Assembly: GCA_012510335.1 (NCBI GenBank)
Contig: JAAZIF010000070.1
Location: 1-14,943, forward strand
DNA: 14,943 nucleotides
Source of the DNA: Methanomicrobiales archaeon
GTDB taxonomy: Archaea > Halobacteriota > Methanomicrobia > Methanomicrobiales > Methanoculleaceae
Reading direction: 5' to 3'
Every line of letters begins with the position of its first letter. Position 1 is the stretch's first letter. The notes beneath the pieces are model-generated. The model saw nothing but the letters and a program-made list of their open reading frames with translations. It made no database searches and was not told the DNA's origin. The position numbers were made by a program, and so were the translations under genes. Shown in pieces: positions 6,460 through 14,370 of the stretch.

Positions 6460-7748
6460 CACAGAACCCCCCTCCGGTCAACGACCCGCTTCGCCTTCCC
6501 CTCGAACCTGGGCAGCGACCCCGGTTCCACCAGTTTCACGGAAGTCCGGATCCCGAGGGCGCTCTGGAGCTCGCCGGCGATCATCTTCTGGATGCGGGCG
6601 AGATCCTTTAGTTCCCCGGAGAACCCGGCCCTGGTCATCTCCACCTCGATAGCCATCTCATCGAGATGCTTTACGCGGTCGACGTATACCATGAACTGCT
6701 CCCCGACCTCAGGGAGAGACCTGAGCACATGCTCGATCTGCGATGGGAAGACGTTGATCCCCCGAATAACCAGCATATCGTCGCAGCGGCCCGTGATCTT
6801 CTCGATCTTCTGCCCGCGCCCGCAGGCACATTCGTTATCGATCAACCGTGTCACATCGCCAGTGCGGTAGCGGATGAGCGGCAGCGCCTCCTTGGTGAGC
6901 GGTGTTATGACGAGTTCCCCCCGCTCGCCGGGGGCGAGTCGCTCACCGGTCTCAGAGTCGATTATCTCTGCAAGGTAGAAGTCATGCCAGAGATGAAGCC
7001 CTGAGCGTTCCAGGCACTCGAACGCCACTCCCGGCCCATACATCTCAGAGAGCCCGTAGCTATCATAGGCCTTCAGATCGAGGCGCCGCTCGAGTTCAAC
7101 CCGCATATTCTCTGACCAGGCCTCGGCCCCGAATATACCGGTCTGCAGGGTATCGAGGGTTTTTCCCATAGACTCAGCCACCTCGGCAAGGTGGAGGGCG
7201 TAACTTGGCGTGCAGTGGATAGCAGTCACACCGAAGTCCTCGATCATCTCGATCTGGCGGCGGGTGTTGCCGGTTGCGCTCGGGATCACGGTCATGCCGA
7301 TCTTCTCGGCTCCGTAGTGGAACCCGAGGCCCCCGGTAAAAAGGCCGTAATTGACTGCGTTCTGGAAAATATCATCTTCTCCAAGTCCGATCATGGTCAT
7401 GTTCCGTGCTATCAGCTCCGACCAGTTCTCCAGGTCATTGCAGGTGTAGCCGACAACCGTCGGCTTCCCGGTGGTGCCGGAGGTGGTATGAATTCGCACG
7501 ATCTCCCTGAGCGGAACCGCGAAGAGGCCGAACGGGTACCCGGCCCGGAGTTCCGACTTATAGGTGAAGGGGAGTTTCTCAACATCATCAAGCGTCCTGA
7601 TATCATCTGGTGAGACGCCCGCTTCCCTGAATTTTCTCTGGTATAACCCTACTTCCTGTGCCTGACGGAGCGTCCACTTCAACCTCTTCAGTTGAAGATC
7701 CGCGAGTTCTTCAGGCCGGATTGTCTCCATCACCCTGTTCCAGAACAT
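6459..7748 (-). CDS. paaK: Phenylacetate-CoA ligase family enzyme (first gene of the operon)
   Basis: A 429-residue paralog of the next gene. It has TSGTTGKPT at 89-97, SYGLSEMYGP near 235, RYRTGD near 300, CACGRGQ, GRCDDMLVIRGINVFPSQ and the C-terminal FEGKAKR. It should form an aryl-CoA thioester through an acyl-adenylate in the cytoplasm. The frame is open up to 7805, but family members begin MFWN or similar, so the ATG at 7748 is used and the upstream 19 codons are left out. Only a weak GGGAT lies before it. The stop overlaps the next start by one base, the operon continuing to the second paaK and the ACT protein. Two tandem ligases with different pockets suggest two substrates, for example phenylacetate and indoleacetate. 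That pairing is inference, and the oxidoreductase genes are not in the window. Confidence 0.9.
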   Translation of the reverse strand: MFWNRVMETIRPEELADLQLKRLKWTLRQAQEVGLYQRKFREAGVSPDDIRTLDDVEKLPFTYKSELRAGYPFGLFAVPLREIVRIHTTSGTTGKPTVVGYTCNDLENWSELIARNMTMIGLGEDDIFQNAVNYGLFTGGLGFHYGAEKIGMTVIPSATGNTRRQIEMIEDFGVTAIHCTPSYALHLAEVAESMGKTLDTLQTGIFGAEAWSENMRVELERRLDLKAYDSYGLSEMYGPGVAFECLERSGLHLWHDFYLAEIIDSETGERLAPGERGELVITPLTKEALPLIRYRTGDVTRLIDNECACGRGQKIEKITGRCDDMLVIRGINVFPSQIEHVLRSLPEVGEQFMVYVDRVKHLDEMAIEVEMTRAGFSGELKDLARIQKMIAGELQSALGIRTSVKLVEPGSLPRFEGKAKRVVDRRGVL

Positions 7749-7806
7749 AAGTATCCCATCGGTATGCCGCCGGCCGGGGAAGAGTCGATACCCCGCAGAC
7801 CGCACG

Positions 7807-7816
7807 TTGGTATAGT
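7807..7816 (-). promoter_or_regulatory. Weak TATA candidate for the paaK operon
   Basis: ACTATACCAA on the reverse strand lies about 60 bases before the ATG at 7748 and would give a leader near 35-40 bases. The match to archaeal consensus is only fair. Confidence 0.25.
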
Positions 7817-7865
7817 TGTGTCAATTCTCCCGGCGACCCCGTCGCTAAGCCGCAAAGATGAGTTC

Positions 7866-7972
7866 GCCGGGTATACTCTACCTTTAAGGTGAGCGGCCGG
7901 TATGGAAAAGGTTTGCTAACCCATGGCGTGGCACACCGACGACCGGTCATGCCTGCACTCGCCCGGTATACC
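7866..7972. repeat. Three copies of a CCGGTAT-type motif between paaK and cas1
   Basis: GCCGGGTATAC (7866-7876), GGCCGGTATGG (7895-7905) and GCCCGGTATACC (7961-7972) share a (C)CGG(G)TAT core in the divergent gap 7749-8031. The third contains the perfect palindrome GGTATACC (7965-7972). Nearby are ACCTT-T-AAGGT (7880-7890) and TGATT-N9-AATCA (7975-7993). These could be operator sites for either divergent gene. They are too short and irregular for CRISPR repeats. Nothing else was recognised in the gap. Confidence 0.3.
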
Positions 7973-8031
7973 GCTGATTCGATGCATTAATCACCAAAAG
8001 GCGCCTACTAGCTCACCTGCAGAGTGATAGG

Positions 8032-8961
8032 ATGACGGCGGCGAAACCCTGGCTCCCGGTCTTCGGATACGGGGGACACATCAAGGCGACGAGACAGGAA
8101 CTGATCATCGCGCACGGGACAGCCACCCGGCGTTACCCGCTCCAGGCAGTTAAGCATCTCCTGATCGTCGGTGGCCATACCCTGCACACCTCGGCGGTGA
8201 CGAACCTCCTCAAAGCCGGTGCTGCCATCACCTTCTTTGATATCGATGGCACACCCGTCGGTTATCTCTACCCCTACAGCTACCGGTCGGACGGCGTGGC
8301 GCGCGCCGCCCAGGAGCGGGCCGCCCCACATCGGTTCGCGCAGTCGCTTGCAACCGCAGGTCTGCAGTCGAGGCTCCTCCTTCTTGAGGAGCTCTGCCAC
8401 ACCGGGCAGGAGATCTTCTATGCCGCGGAACTCGACTTCCTCTACCAGGTCAGAGAGGAGCTCGCGGTCTCAGTCACCATGGAGGGGCTGCGGAGGCTCT
8501 CCCGTCTGACCGGTGATATGTACTACGAGATCCTCTCCCGCACGCTCCCGCCGGGACTCGGGTTCCATCGCCGGACGAACCGCCCTTACCGCGATCCCGT
8601 CAATACCATGTTCTCGCTTGGCTACGCGATGCTATACGGCAACTGCTGTGTCTCCCTGGTCGGTGCTTACCTCGACCCCGATCTCGGTATGCTCCACGAG
8701 GGCGCCGGGAGCCTCGTATACGACATCATGGAACCGCAGAAAGCGGTGATGGTGGATCGCACCGTCATCAGGTTTGCCAGGGAGATCTCGGAGGAAGACT
8801 ACGAATGCAGTGAGAAGAGATGTTACCTTGATGGAAACTTCTCAAACCAGCTTGTGCAGGCGTTCCGGGACTCTATCGATCAGTCCCGGATCGATACGCA
8901 GGTGCAGATCCTGCGGGACGCGCTTCTCGCGAATACCGAGTTTCACGTGCTGTACTGGTAG
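8032..8961 (+). CDS. cas1: Stand-alone Cas1-family integrase (Cas1-solo)
   Basis: A 309-residue full-length Cas1. An N-terminal beta domain (residues 1 to about 85, with the family's IDGTPVGYLYP stretch) precedes the helical catalytic domain. The metal-binding residues are conserved: E151 (TMEGLRR), H222 (GMLHEG), and D231 with E234 (YDIMEP), at the spacing of active Cas1 enzymes. It should therefore be able to cut and join DNA ends, as Cas1 does when inserting spacers. No cas2, cas4, other cas gene or CRISPR array is present in the window. Casposon marks such as a family B DNA polymerase or terminal inverted repeats are also missing. Stand-alone Cas1 groups are known in methanogens, one in casposons and another of unknown role; context favours the latter. 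AGTGAT five bases before the ATG acts as a modest ribosome-binding site. Its last 19 bases overlap the end of the convergent acylphosphatase gene. Codon style matches its neighbours, arguing against very recent arrival. Confidence 0.93.
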   Translation: MTAAKPWLPVFGYGGHIKATRQELIIAHGTATRRYPLQAVKHLLIVGGHTLHTSAVTNLLKAGAAITFFDIDGTPVGYLYPYSYRSDGVARAAQERAAPHRFAQSLATAGLQSRLLLLEELCHTGQEIFYAAELDFLYQVREELAVSVTMEGLRRLSRLTGDMYYEILSRTLPPGLGFHRRTNRPYRDPVNTMFSLGYAMLYGNCCVSLVGAYLDPDLGMLHEGAGSLVYDIMEPQKAVMVDRTVIRFAREISEEDYECSEKRCYLDGNFSNQLVQAFRDSIDQSRIDTQVQILRDALLANTEFHVLYW

Positions 8962-9230
8962 ACACCCCGCTGGATTGTGAACTCCGGGTAGAGGGCGAGA
9001 GGGATCTCCTGCTGGGAGAGATTCCTGACGACGATCCGGGGGCACCCGTAGAGCATGGAGACGAATTTATCCAGGACGATGGGTTCAGCGGTTGCGGTTA
9101 TGAGCACCTTCCCGCCAGGGAGATTCATGACCTCGCCACTGACGCCTAGGTTTGTGGCGATCCTCTTTATGCATGCGCGGAACCCGACACCCTGCACCTT
9201 TCCCGATACCCTGATCTCGATCGTTTTCAC
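8943..9230 (-). CDS. acyP: Acylphosphatase
   Basis: A 95-residue enzyme of the usual acylphosphatase length that hydrolyses the carboxyl-phosphate bond of small acyl phosphates such as acetyl or carbamoyl phosphate. The phosphate-binding loop VQGVGFR (12-18) supplies R18, and GEVMN (32-36) supplies N36, the two catalytic residues of the family. The GTG start forms a GTGA overlap with the stop of the upstream helical-repeat gene. GGAG about nine bases before it supports that start and translational coupling. The 3' end overlaps the convergent cas1 by 19 bases. Whether the enzyme acts with the helical-repeat protein or is merely co-expressed cannot be told. Confidence 0.92.
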   Translation of the reverse strand: MKTIEIRVSGKVQGVGFRACIKRIATNLGVSGEVMNLPGGKVLITATAEPIVLDKFVSMLYGCPRIVVRNLSQQEIPLALYPEFTIQRGVYQYST

Positions 9231-12200
9231 AGCCAGTGCTCCTGGACAACCCGCATGGACATCTCCAGTTCATCGTATACCTCGTCCCGGATCCCTGTGT
9301 CGCGGATGTTGAGAGCCTCGCTCACGGCCATGTCGAGGATCTCCCTGGATCGATCCGCGTAATGTTCTGCGTATACCCGGCACGCCATATCACCGAACGT
9401 GAAGGCCCGCCGGGCGAGCGGTCTGATGATCCGCGCCTCGTCGATCGCGTATTGGAGCATCCGGTCCGCAAGTTCATGCTGCCTCGCGTTCCTGGCAATG
9501 AGAAAGAGCTCGGTGTAGTAGATCGCCCGTTTTGCCCGATCGGGTGCCGCCCCGATGGTTCTGTCGAGCGTGACCATATCTTTTGTTGTGTACTCGCCGC
9601 GCCGGATCTTCTCGCGGCAGTCGAGGATCCTGCCAAAGGCTGTATACTTCCAGGATTGGGGCATAGCCTGCTCGAGCTGGACCATCATGCTGTAGCGGAT
9701 CCGATCATCCTCAATTCTGGATACGATCTCGACAGCACGCTGCTGCATCACTGCCTCTCCGGTCTTCCGGTAGAGCGAGAAGAGCATCCGGGCCATGCGC
9801 TGTTGCGTCATGGCGGTGATGAAGGGGATCTGGATGCTTCCGACTGTCTTCCCCAGACCTTCCAGAAGTTCATCGATCTCTTCCTCATCTCCGTAGGTCT
9901 CAGCGAACTGCGCCACGTCAAAGAGCATCGAGAGCCTGATATAGGGGGAGGGGATGCTCACCACGGTACGGCACATGGCCGAGAGGATCTCCTTCCTCTG
10001 GACGGGTTCACTGACCATGTCAAAGACCGCCGCCAGCGCATCCACGTACTCCACTGGGTCAGTGATCCTGCTGACCTGTTCTACTGCCCAATCGACATCC
10101 TTCTCCTGCCGGCTGACCGCGTTGACATTCTTCGTAGCGTAGACCAGATTCTTCCTTACGAATGCCTCCCGTTCCGGGTCGACAAATTCAAGCAGCTCCT
10201 GGGCCTCATCGAGGTAGGTTCTGGCCATAACGTGGTCGATACCGGCCATGAGCCCGGCAAGGTCGGAGAGCATGATCGCGCGGATGGAGGAGTCAGCAAT
10301 GGTGCTGATGGTCTCATGCAGCCTCCTGATGATCTCCTCGGCCCGCTCCCCATTGCCCAGAGCCGAGTAGGCGCTCACGATCCGGTACATACCTGAATAC
10401 CGGGAGTAGACGTCGCCGGCGTGCTCGAAGAGGTGGTACATCAGTTCAAGCACCTGCGGTGTTGCTGTCGACCCCTCGATCCCCTCCAGCAGGTAGGCCA
10501 TCACCTCGTAGGGGTCGACAGAGTCAAACTCCCTGACATACTCGGTGAAGAAAGTGAGGATTCGCTGGATCATGGCGTTCCGCTCGTATCCACCCTCGAT
10601 CTCCAGGGAGAGGAGAGCCATCGGGATGGCAAAGATCGGGCTTGAGTAGATCTGGGAGTACTCGAGCATGATGTCAACGTAACTTGCTATCTTGATCGAG
10701 ATCTCCTCGCGCGGGGTGCCGGTCTTGAGGAGATCGAGCGCGGTCTCGAATGGTTCCATCATGCCTTCGAAGACCCGGGCATCACCACGGGAGAGGTGGT
10801 CTGCAGCCTGCAGGCTCCCGACCCTGATATAACCCTCGATGAGGGGGTCGACCAGGTGCCGCTGCAGCGATGGATCAGTGATCTGGGAGAGGATCTGGGT
10901 CGCCTCACCGAGCGCCCGGAGCGAGAGCTGCTCGATCCCGTACATGATCAGGCCGTGGATCACCTTGCCCATCACAAAGAGGCAGTGGTCAGGCTCCAGC
11001 AGGGATGCGGAGAGGATCCGCATTCCGTGAAGAAGATCGAGGTCGCCGTCCTCAACAGCGAGCACGGCCGCCTGGTCCACGACGCCGCCCAGTGCCTCGG
11101 CCCGTGCCTGCTGGTCCATAATCTCACAGGTGAGTGCGGTAGCGCGCCTGAGGATCTCCCGATCTTTCCGGGCGACGCCGATCTGTGCCATCTCGATGAC
11201 GATCGCTGAGATGGCCTGCTCGCGCAGGGTCTGGTCCACGATCTGGTTTGCCAGGCTCACGAGGCCGGACGGGTCTTTCTGGCGGATGAACCCCCGTCCG
11301 ATCAGGATGGTGTTGCACTCGAAAAGCAGGGTGTCCTGTGTCTGGTGCAGCCCGGCAAGGTCTTTTATCGCTGGCGTGTGCCTGACGACTTCATCAAAGT
11401 TGTCCTCCTTGCAGAAGTCGGTCACCGCCTGATGTACCAGCGAGTTGGCAATATCGGTCTCCAGCGCGGCAAGGATGTTCTCGCGGACGAGTCTGGTCTC
11501 GTCACGCCTGATACCTTCCTTGATCAGACGGACACTGGTATCGAAAAACTGGGCATTGATCCTCTGGGCGCTGGTGCTGGCTTTCTTCATGACCTCGATC
11601 GCATGGTAAAAGTCCCCCATACGGGATAGTGCGTCGGTGATCTGCCGGTAGAGGTGGGCTGCCTTCGCGGCGTCACAGGACTCCTCGATCAGCGGCACGA
11701 TATCAAGAAGTATTGTCGGGTTCTCGTTCTTTTCGACGACCGCGATGCCGGAGAGGACGATCTCCTCGATGGGGAGTTGGGCCTCTACCGTGCTTCTGGC
11801 GTTGAACTCAAACGCCTTCTCAAGGTACCAGCGCTCCCCGCTGCGCTCTGCTTTCTTCAGGAGTTCGAGGACAAGGGTCTGGCCTGCCCAGGGTTTCTCG
11901 TCATCGAGCCTGAGCAACCTCGCGTAGACCTGTTTCTTGTCCCGCTGGCGGTCGAGGAGGTGTTCGGTCAGTATAGCGAGAACCTCGGTGAGCCGCTCCT
12001 CCGGGATCCCTGAGAGAAAGTCTATTATCTGCTCGATATCGGAGATCTCCTTCTTCAGCGAGGATCTCCAGGTGGCATCCACGATGTCAGCGATCGAGTT
12101 GGTGCGCCGGATCTTCTGGTCGATCTCGGTGGCGTTTAAAATACTGCTGATCACCAGGTGGATATCGTCTGCCTCGATGCCGAAAACGGCGATCGCCCGG

Positions 12201-12793
12201 GCCACATCTGCGTGGAGCTGTGACTGTTTTGATATATCACCGACCTCAGAGAGCGCCTGGAGAGCATGCTGCATGATATCGATGTTCTGGTATTTCTGTC
12301 CGTACTGGATAAAGAGCGGGATGATATCAGAGAGGATGGCCGAGCGGTATTTACGGATGCTGATCTGGTCGAGTGTCTCCTCTCCTTTCCTGATATAGTG
12401 GATATCTCCGGTATCGACCCCGGCCTGGACCAGATCCCGAGAGATCTCGGCAAGGATGTCGGACTGGTGGCTCTTGCGGTCGAGTTTGTCGATCAGGGTA
12501 TATATTGCGGAGAACCATATATCATCCCTGGTCTCACGATAGAGCCCGGCAGCACGGCGGGCGAGGGCGAAGACCTCTTCTTTCGATGGCTCGACGAGCT
12601 GGCTCAAGAGCTCCGGGTGGTTCTCCTCAAACGCCGCATTTACCAGGGCCGCATTCATCTGTTCATAGAGAGATTTCTTCTCCTTTCTCGTCTGGGTCTC
12701 TGAAATATCCAGGGCTACCCTCTCGATCTTACGCAGATCACCGGAAGAGATTGCGGAGGTTATCTTCTGCTTCATCTGTGGATTATCACTCAT
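9227..12793 (-). CDS. Very large alpha-helical repeat protein (TPR/HEAT-like), function unknown
   Basis: A 1188-residue protein with no recognised catalytic motif, signal peptide or membrane segment. It is built almost entirely of amphipathic helices in pairs that recur about every 35-65 residues. Typical helix cores are AILSDIIPLFIQYG, QLHADVARAIAVFG, AISAIVIEMAQIG and HLVDPLIEGYIRVG, often followed by a short acidic turn and a second helix with a DxxxR pattern. This is the look of a TPR- or HEAT-like solenoid, that is, a scaffold for protein contacts. Similar large solenoids occur in Methanomicrobiales genomes but I know no function. The frame opens with a GTG at 12802, but GGTGA five bases before the ATG at 12793 and a TATA box upstream favour the ATG. 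It heads a two-gene operon with acylphosphatase (4-base overlap) and faces cas1. The protein ends in a basic/acidic tail VVQEHWL. Confidence 0.85.
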   Translation of the reverse strand: MSDNPQMKQKITSAISSGDLRKIERVALDISETQTRKEKKSLYEQMNAALVNAAFEENHPELLSQLVEPSKEEVFALARRAAGLYRETRDDIWFSAIYTLIDKLDRKSHQSDILAEISRDLVQAGVDTGDIHYIRKGEETLDQISIRKYRSAILSDIIPLFIQYGQKYQNIDIMQHALQALSEVGDISKQSQLHADVARAIAVFGIEADDIHLVISSILNATEIDQKIRRTNSIADIVDATWRSSLKKEISDIEQIIDFLSGIPEERLTEVLAILTEHLLDRQRDKKQVYARLLRLDDEKPWAGQTLVLELLKKAERSGERWYLEKAFEFNARSTVEAQLPIEEIVLSGIAVVEKNENPTILLDIVPLIEESCDAAKAAHLYRQITDALSRMGDFYHAIEVMKKASTSAQRINAQFFDTSVRLIKEGIRRDETRLVRENILAALETDIANSLVHQAVTDFCKEDNFDEVVRHTPAIKDLAGLHQTQDTLLFECNTILIGRGFIRQKDPSGLVSLANQIVDQTLREQAISAIVIEMAQIGVARKDREILRRATALTCEIMDQQARAEALGGVVDQAAVLAVEDGDLDLLHGMRILSASLLEPDHCLFVMGKVIHGLIMYGIEQLSLRALGEATQILSQITDPSLQRHLVDPLIEGYIRVGSLQAADHLSRGDARVFEGMMEPFETALDLLKTGTPREEISIKIASYVDIMLEYSQIYSSPIFAIPMALLSLEIEGGYERNAMIQRILTFFTEYVREFDSVDPYEVMAYLLEGIEGSTATPQVLELMYHLFEHAGDVYSRYSGMYRIVSAYSALGNGERAEEIIRRLHETISTIADSSIRAIMLSDLAGLMAGIDHVMARTYLDEAQELLEFVDPEREAFVRKNLVYATKNVNAVSRQEKDVDWAVEQVSRITDPVEYVDALAAVFDMVSEPVQRKEILSAMCRTVVSIPSPYIRLSMLFDVAQFAETYGDEEEIDELLEGLGKTVGSIQIPFITAMTQQRMARMLFSLYRKTGEAVMQQRAVEIVSRIEDDRIRYSMMVQLEQAMPQSWKYTAFGRILDCREKIRRGEYTTKDMVTLDRTIGAAPDRAKRAIYYTELFLIARNARQHELADRMLQYAIDEARIIRPLARRAFTFGDMACRVYAEHYADRSREILDMAVSEALNIRDTGIRDEVYDELEMSMRVVQEHWL

Positions 12794-12838
12794 TTTGATC
12801 ACCGCTCTCCAGCAGGTTCTGTATCATGCATGTCAATC

Positions 12839-12852
12839 ATTATATATATACA
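12839..12852 (-). promoter_or_regulatory. TATA box of the helical-repeat/acylphosphatase operon
   Basis: On the reverse strand GTATATATATAAT lies at about 12852-12839. A start some 25 bases downstream (near 12815) leaves a leader of about 25 bases carrying GGAG and GGTGA before the ATG at 12793. This is the clearest promoter in the window. The rest of the gap to 13002 shows no gene; a 39-codon frame from 12950 on the plus strand runs into glmM and is not convincing. Confidence 0.6.
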
Positions 12853-13002
12853 TTTCTCTGATCCCGCAAGAGTGTTCTTTGATGAAATTTGGAGAGATCC
12901 TCACGGATGCATGAAATATAGGGGGAAATACGTGTCCTCCGCATCACCATGAATGGAACATTTAATGTGGGGTGGGTCTCACCTGTGCAAAGCCAGAGGG
13001 GT

Positions 13003-14364
13003 TCAGGTCTGCCCGATCACCCGCATTATCTCCCGGTACATGCCATCAGCGATGCCCGGATCCCCTGACTCGATCATTATCCTGATCATCGGCTCCGTAC
13101 CTGACTCCCGCACCAGCGCCCAGGCATCGTCCCTGATGATCTTTATGCCGTCGATCCTCTCGATGGTCTCTCCAGAGAACGCCTCCTCGATGACGCTGAC
13201 CAGAGCGCCCGGGTCGGGTGCGGGGTATTTTTCTTTGATCAGATGGTAGACCGGGAGAGCATCGGCGAGATCTGAGAGATCCTTCCCGCTATGATCTGCA
13301 AGAACCGCCACCATCATTGCGGCGGTCATGCCCCCGTCCCGGCAGAACTGGTGATCAGGGTAGATCAGGCCACCGTTTCCTTCGCCTCCGAAGGAGACCC
13401 TCTCCCCCTGCCCGATGAGCTCGATCATCCGCCTTGCGACGTAGATGCTCCCCACGGGGGTGTAGTCGACGGTGCATCCGTGTTTCCCCGCGATATCCTG
13501 GATAAGCCGGGAGGTGGCGACCGGGGTGACGACGAGTCCACCGGGGTTCCTGCGGCAGACGTAATCCTCGATAAGGCCGAACTCGTAGTTCTCTTCTATA
13601 TAGCGTCCTTTGTTATCAACAAAGACTGCCCGGTCGGCGTCGCCGTCATGGGCCACACCGAAGGCGGCACCTGTGGCGATGACCATCTCCGAGAGGGGCT
13701 GCAGCCCTTCGGGGGTCGGTTCAGGCAGCCGGCCCGGGAAGGTGCCATCGATGCGTGCGTTGATGGTATGGACCCGGCAGCCCATCCTCTCGAGTATGGC
13801 CGGTGTGGTGAGGGCCGCGGGGCCGGATCCCGGGTCGACGACGACGGTCATACCCTCGCCGATGCCCGCCGGGAAGTGCCTCACGATAGCCTGTATATAC
13901 TCCTCGATCCGCTCGGGTGCGGCGGTCTCTCTGCCGACGCCGTCCCAGGCAACTGCATCGAACTCGTCGGCGAAGAACCGGTTCTCGAGCTTTATGATCT
14001 CGTCGTCCGCCATCTCGGTGCCGTCGGCCTCGATGACCTTAACACCGTTGTACTCAGGGGGGTTGTGGGACGCGGTGATCATCGCGCCGCCGGCGAACCG
14101 GTCATCGGCCTTTATGATATACTGCAGGGCCGGTGTGGGGAGGATACCCATATCCACCACGCTGCACCCGGTCATCAGGAGACCGGCCTTGAGAGCGTGG
14201 GCCAGGGCTTCACCGGACGTCCTTGTATCCCTGCCGACGGCGATGGTGCCTTTCCTCATCGATCCGAGCGCGGCGCCGATCTTGAGGACGAGGGTCGGCG
14301 TCATCATCTCCCCGACGACGCCGCGGACACCGTTTGTTCCAAACATCTGTTTTTTATAGCGCAC
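13003..14364 (-). CDS. glmM: Phosphoglucosamine mutase (alpha-D-phosphohexomutase family)
   Basis: A 453-residue cytoplasmic phosphohexomutase with all four family sites in order: the phosphoserine loop TASHNP with S99, the magnesium loop DGDADR at 240-245, the sugar-recognition loop GGEGNGG near 330, and the phosphate-binding RESGTEPMIRI near 415. It opens with FGTNGVRG at 8-15. It should interconvert glucosamine 6- and 1-phosphate for UDP-N-acetylglucosamine synthesis, used in surface glycans and N-glycosylation. GEGNGG rather than GEMSGH argues against a pure phosphomannomutase, although archaeal enzymes may be promiscuous. The GTG at 14364 is preferred over the ATG at 14346, because GAGGAGTGAT sits at suitable distance only from the GTG. 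It follows the MobB-MoaE gene by six bases, so the two are probably cotranscribed although their pathways are unrelated. Confidence 0.9.
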   Translation of the reverse strand: MRYKKQMFGTNGVRGVVGEMMTPTLVLKIGAALGSMRKGTIAVGRDTRTSGEALAHALKAGLLMTGCSVVDMGILPTPALQYIIKADDRFAGGAMITASHNPPEYNGVKVIEADGTEMADDEIIKLENRFFADEFDAVAWDGVGRETAAPERIEEYIQAIVRHFPAGIGEGMTVVVDPGSGPAALTTPAILERMGCRVHTINARIDGTFPGRLPEPTPEGLQPLSEMVIATGAAFGVAHDGDADRAVFVDNKGRYIEENYEFGLIEDYVCRRNPGGLVVTPVATSRLIQDIAGKHGCTVDYTPVGSIYVARRMIELIGQGERVSFGGEGNGGLIYPDHQFCRDGGMTAAMMVAVLADHSGKDLSDLADALPVYHLIKEKYPAPDPGALVSVIEEAFSGETIERIDGIKIIRDDAWALVRESGTEPMIRIMIESGDPGIADGMYREIMRVIGQT

Positions 14365-14370
14365 TGATGA

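Noticed and set aside
7711..7950. 79-codon minus-strand frame in the paaK-cas1 gap
   Set aside because: It overlaps the paaK start out of frame, has no ribosome-binding site and a random-looking composition.
7749..8031. CRISPR array or leader next to cas1
   Set aside because: The similar motifs are 11-12 bases, unevenly spaced and divergent; there are no repeats of 25-37 bases with uniform spacers.
9236..10396. 386-codon plus-strand frame
   Set aside because: It is antisense to the helical-repeat gene, without start signals or recognisable motifs.
8032..12793. Casposon
   Set aside because: No family B DNA polymerase, HNH nuclease or terminal inverted repeats were found with cas1 inside the window.
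12950..13069. 39-codon plus-strand frame after the glmM stop
   Set aside because: Most of it lies antisense to the conserved end of glmM, and no ribosome-binding site precedes it.
13291..14367. 358-codon plus-strand frame
   Set aside because: It is antisense to glmM, which has all four catalytic sites.
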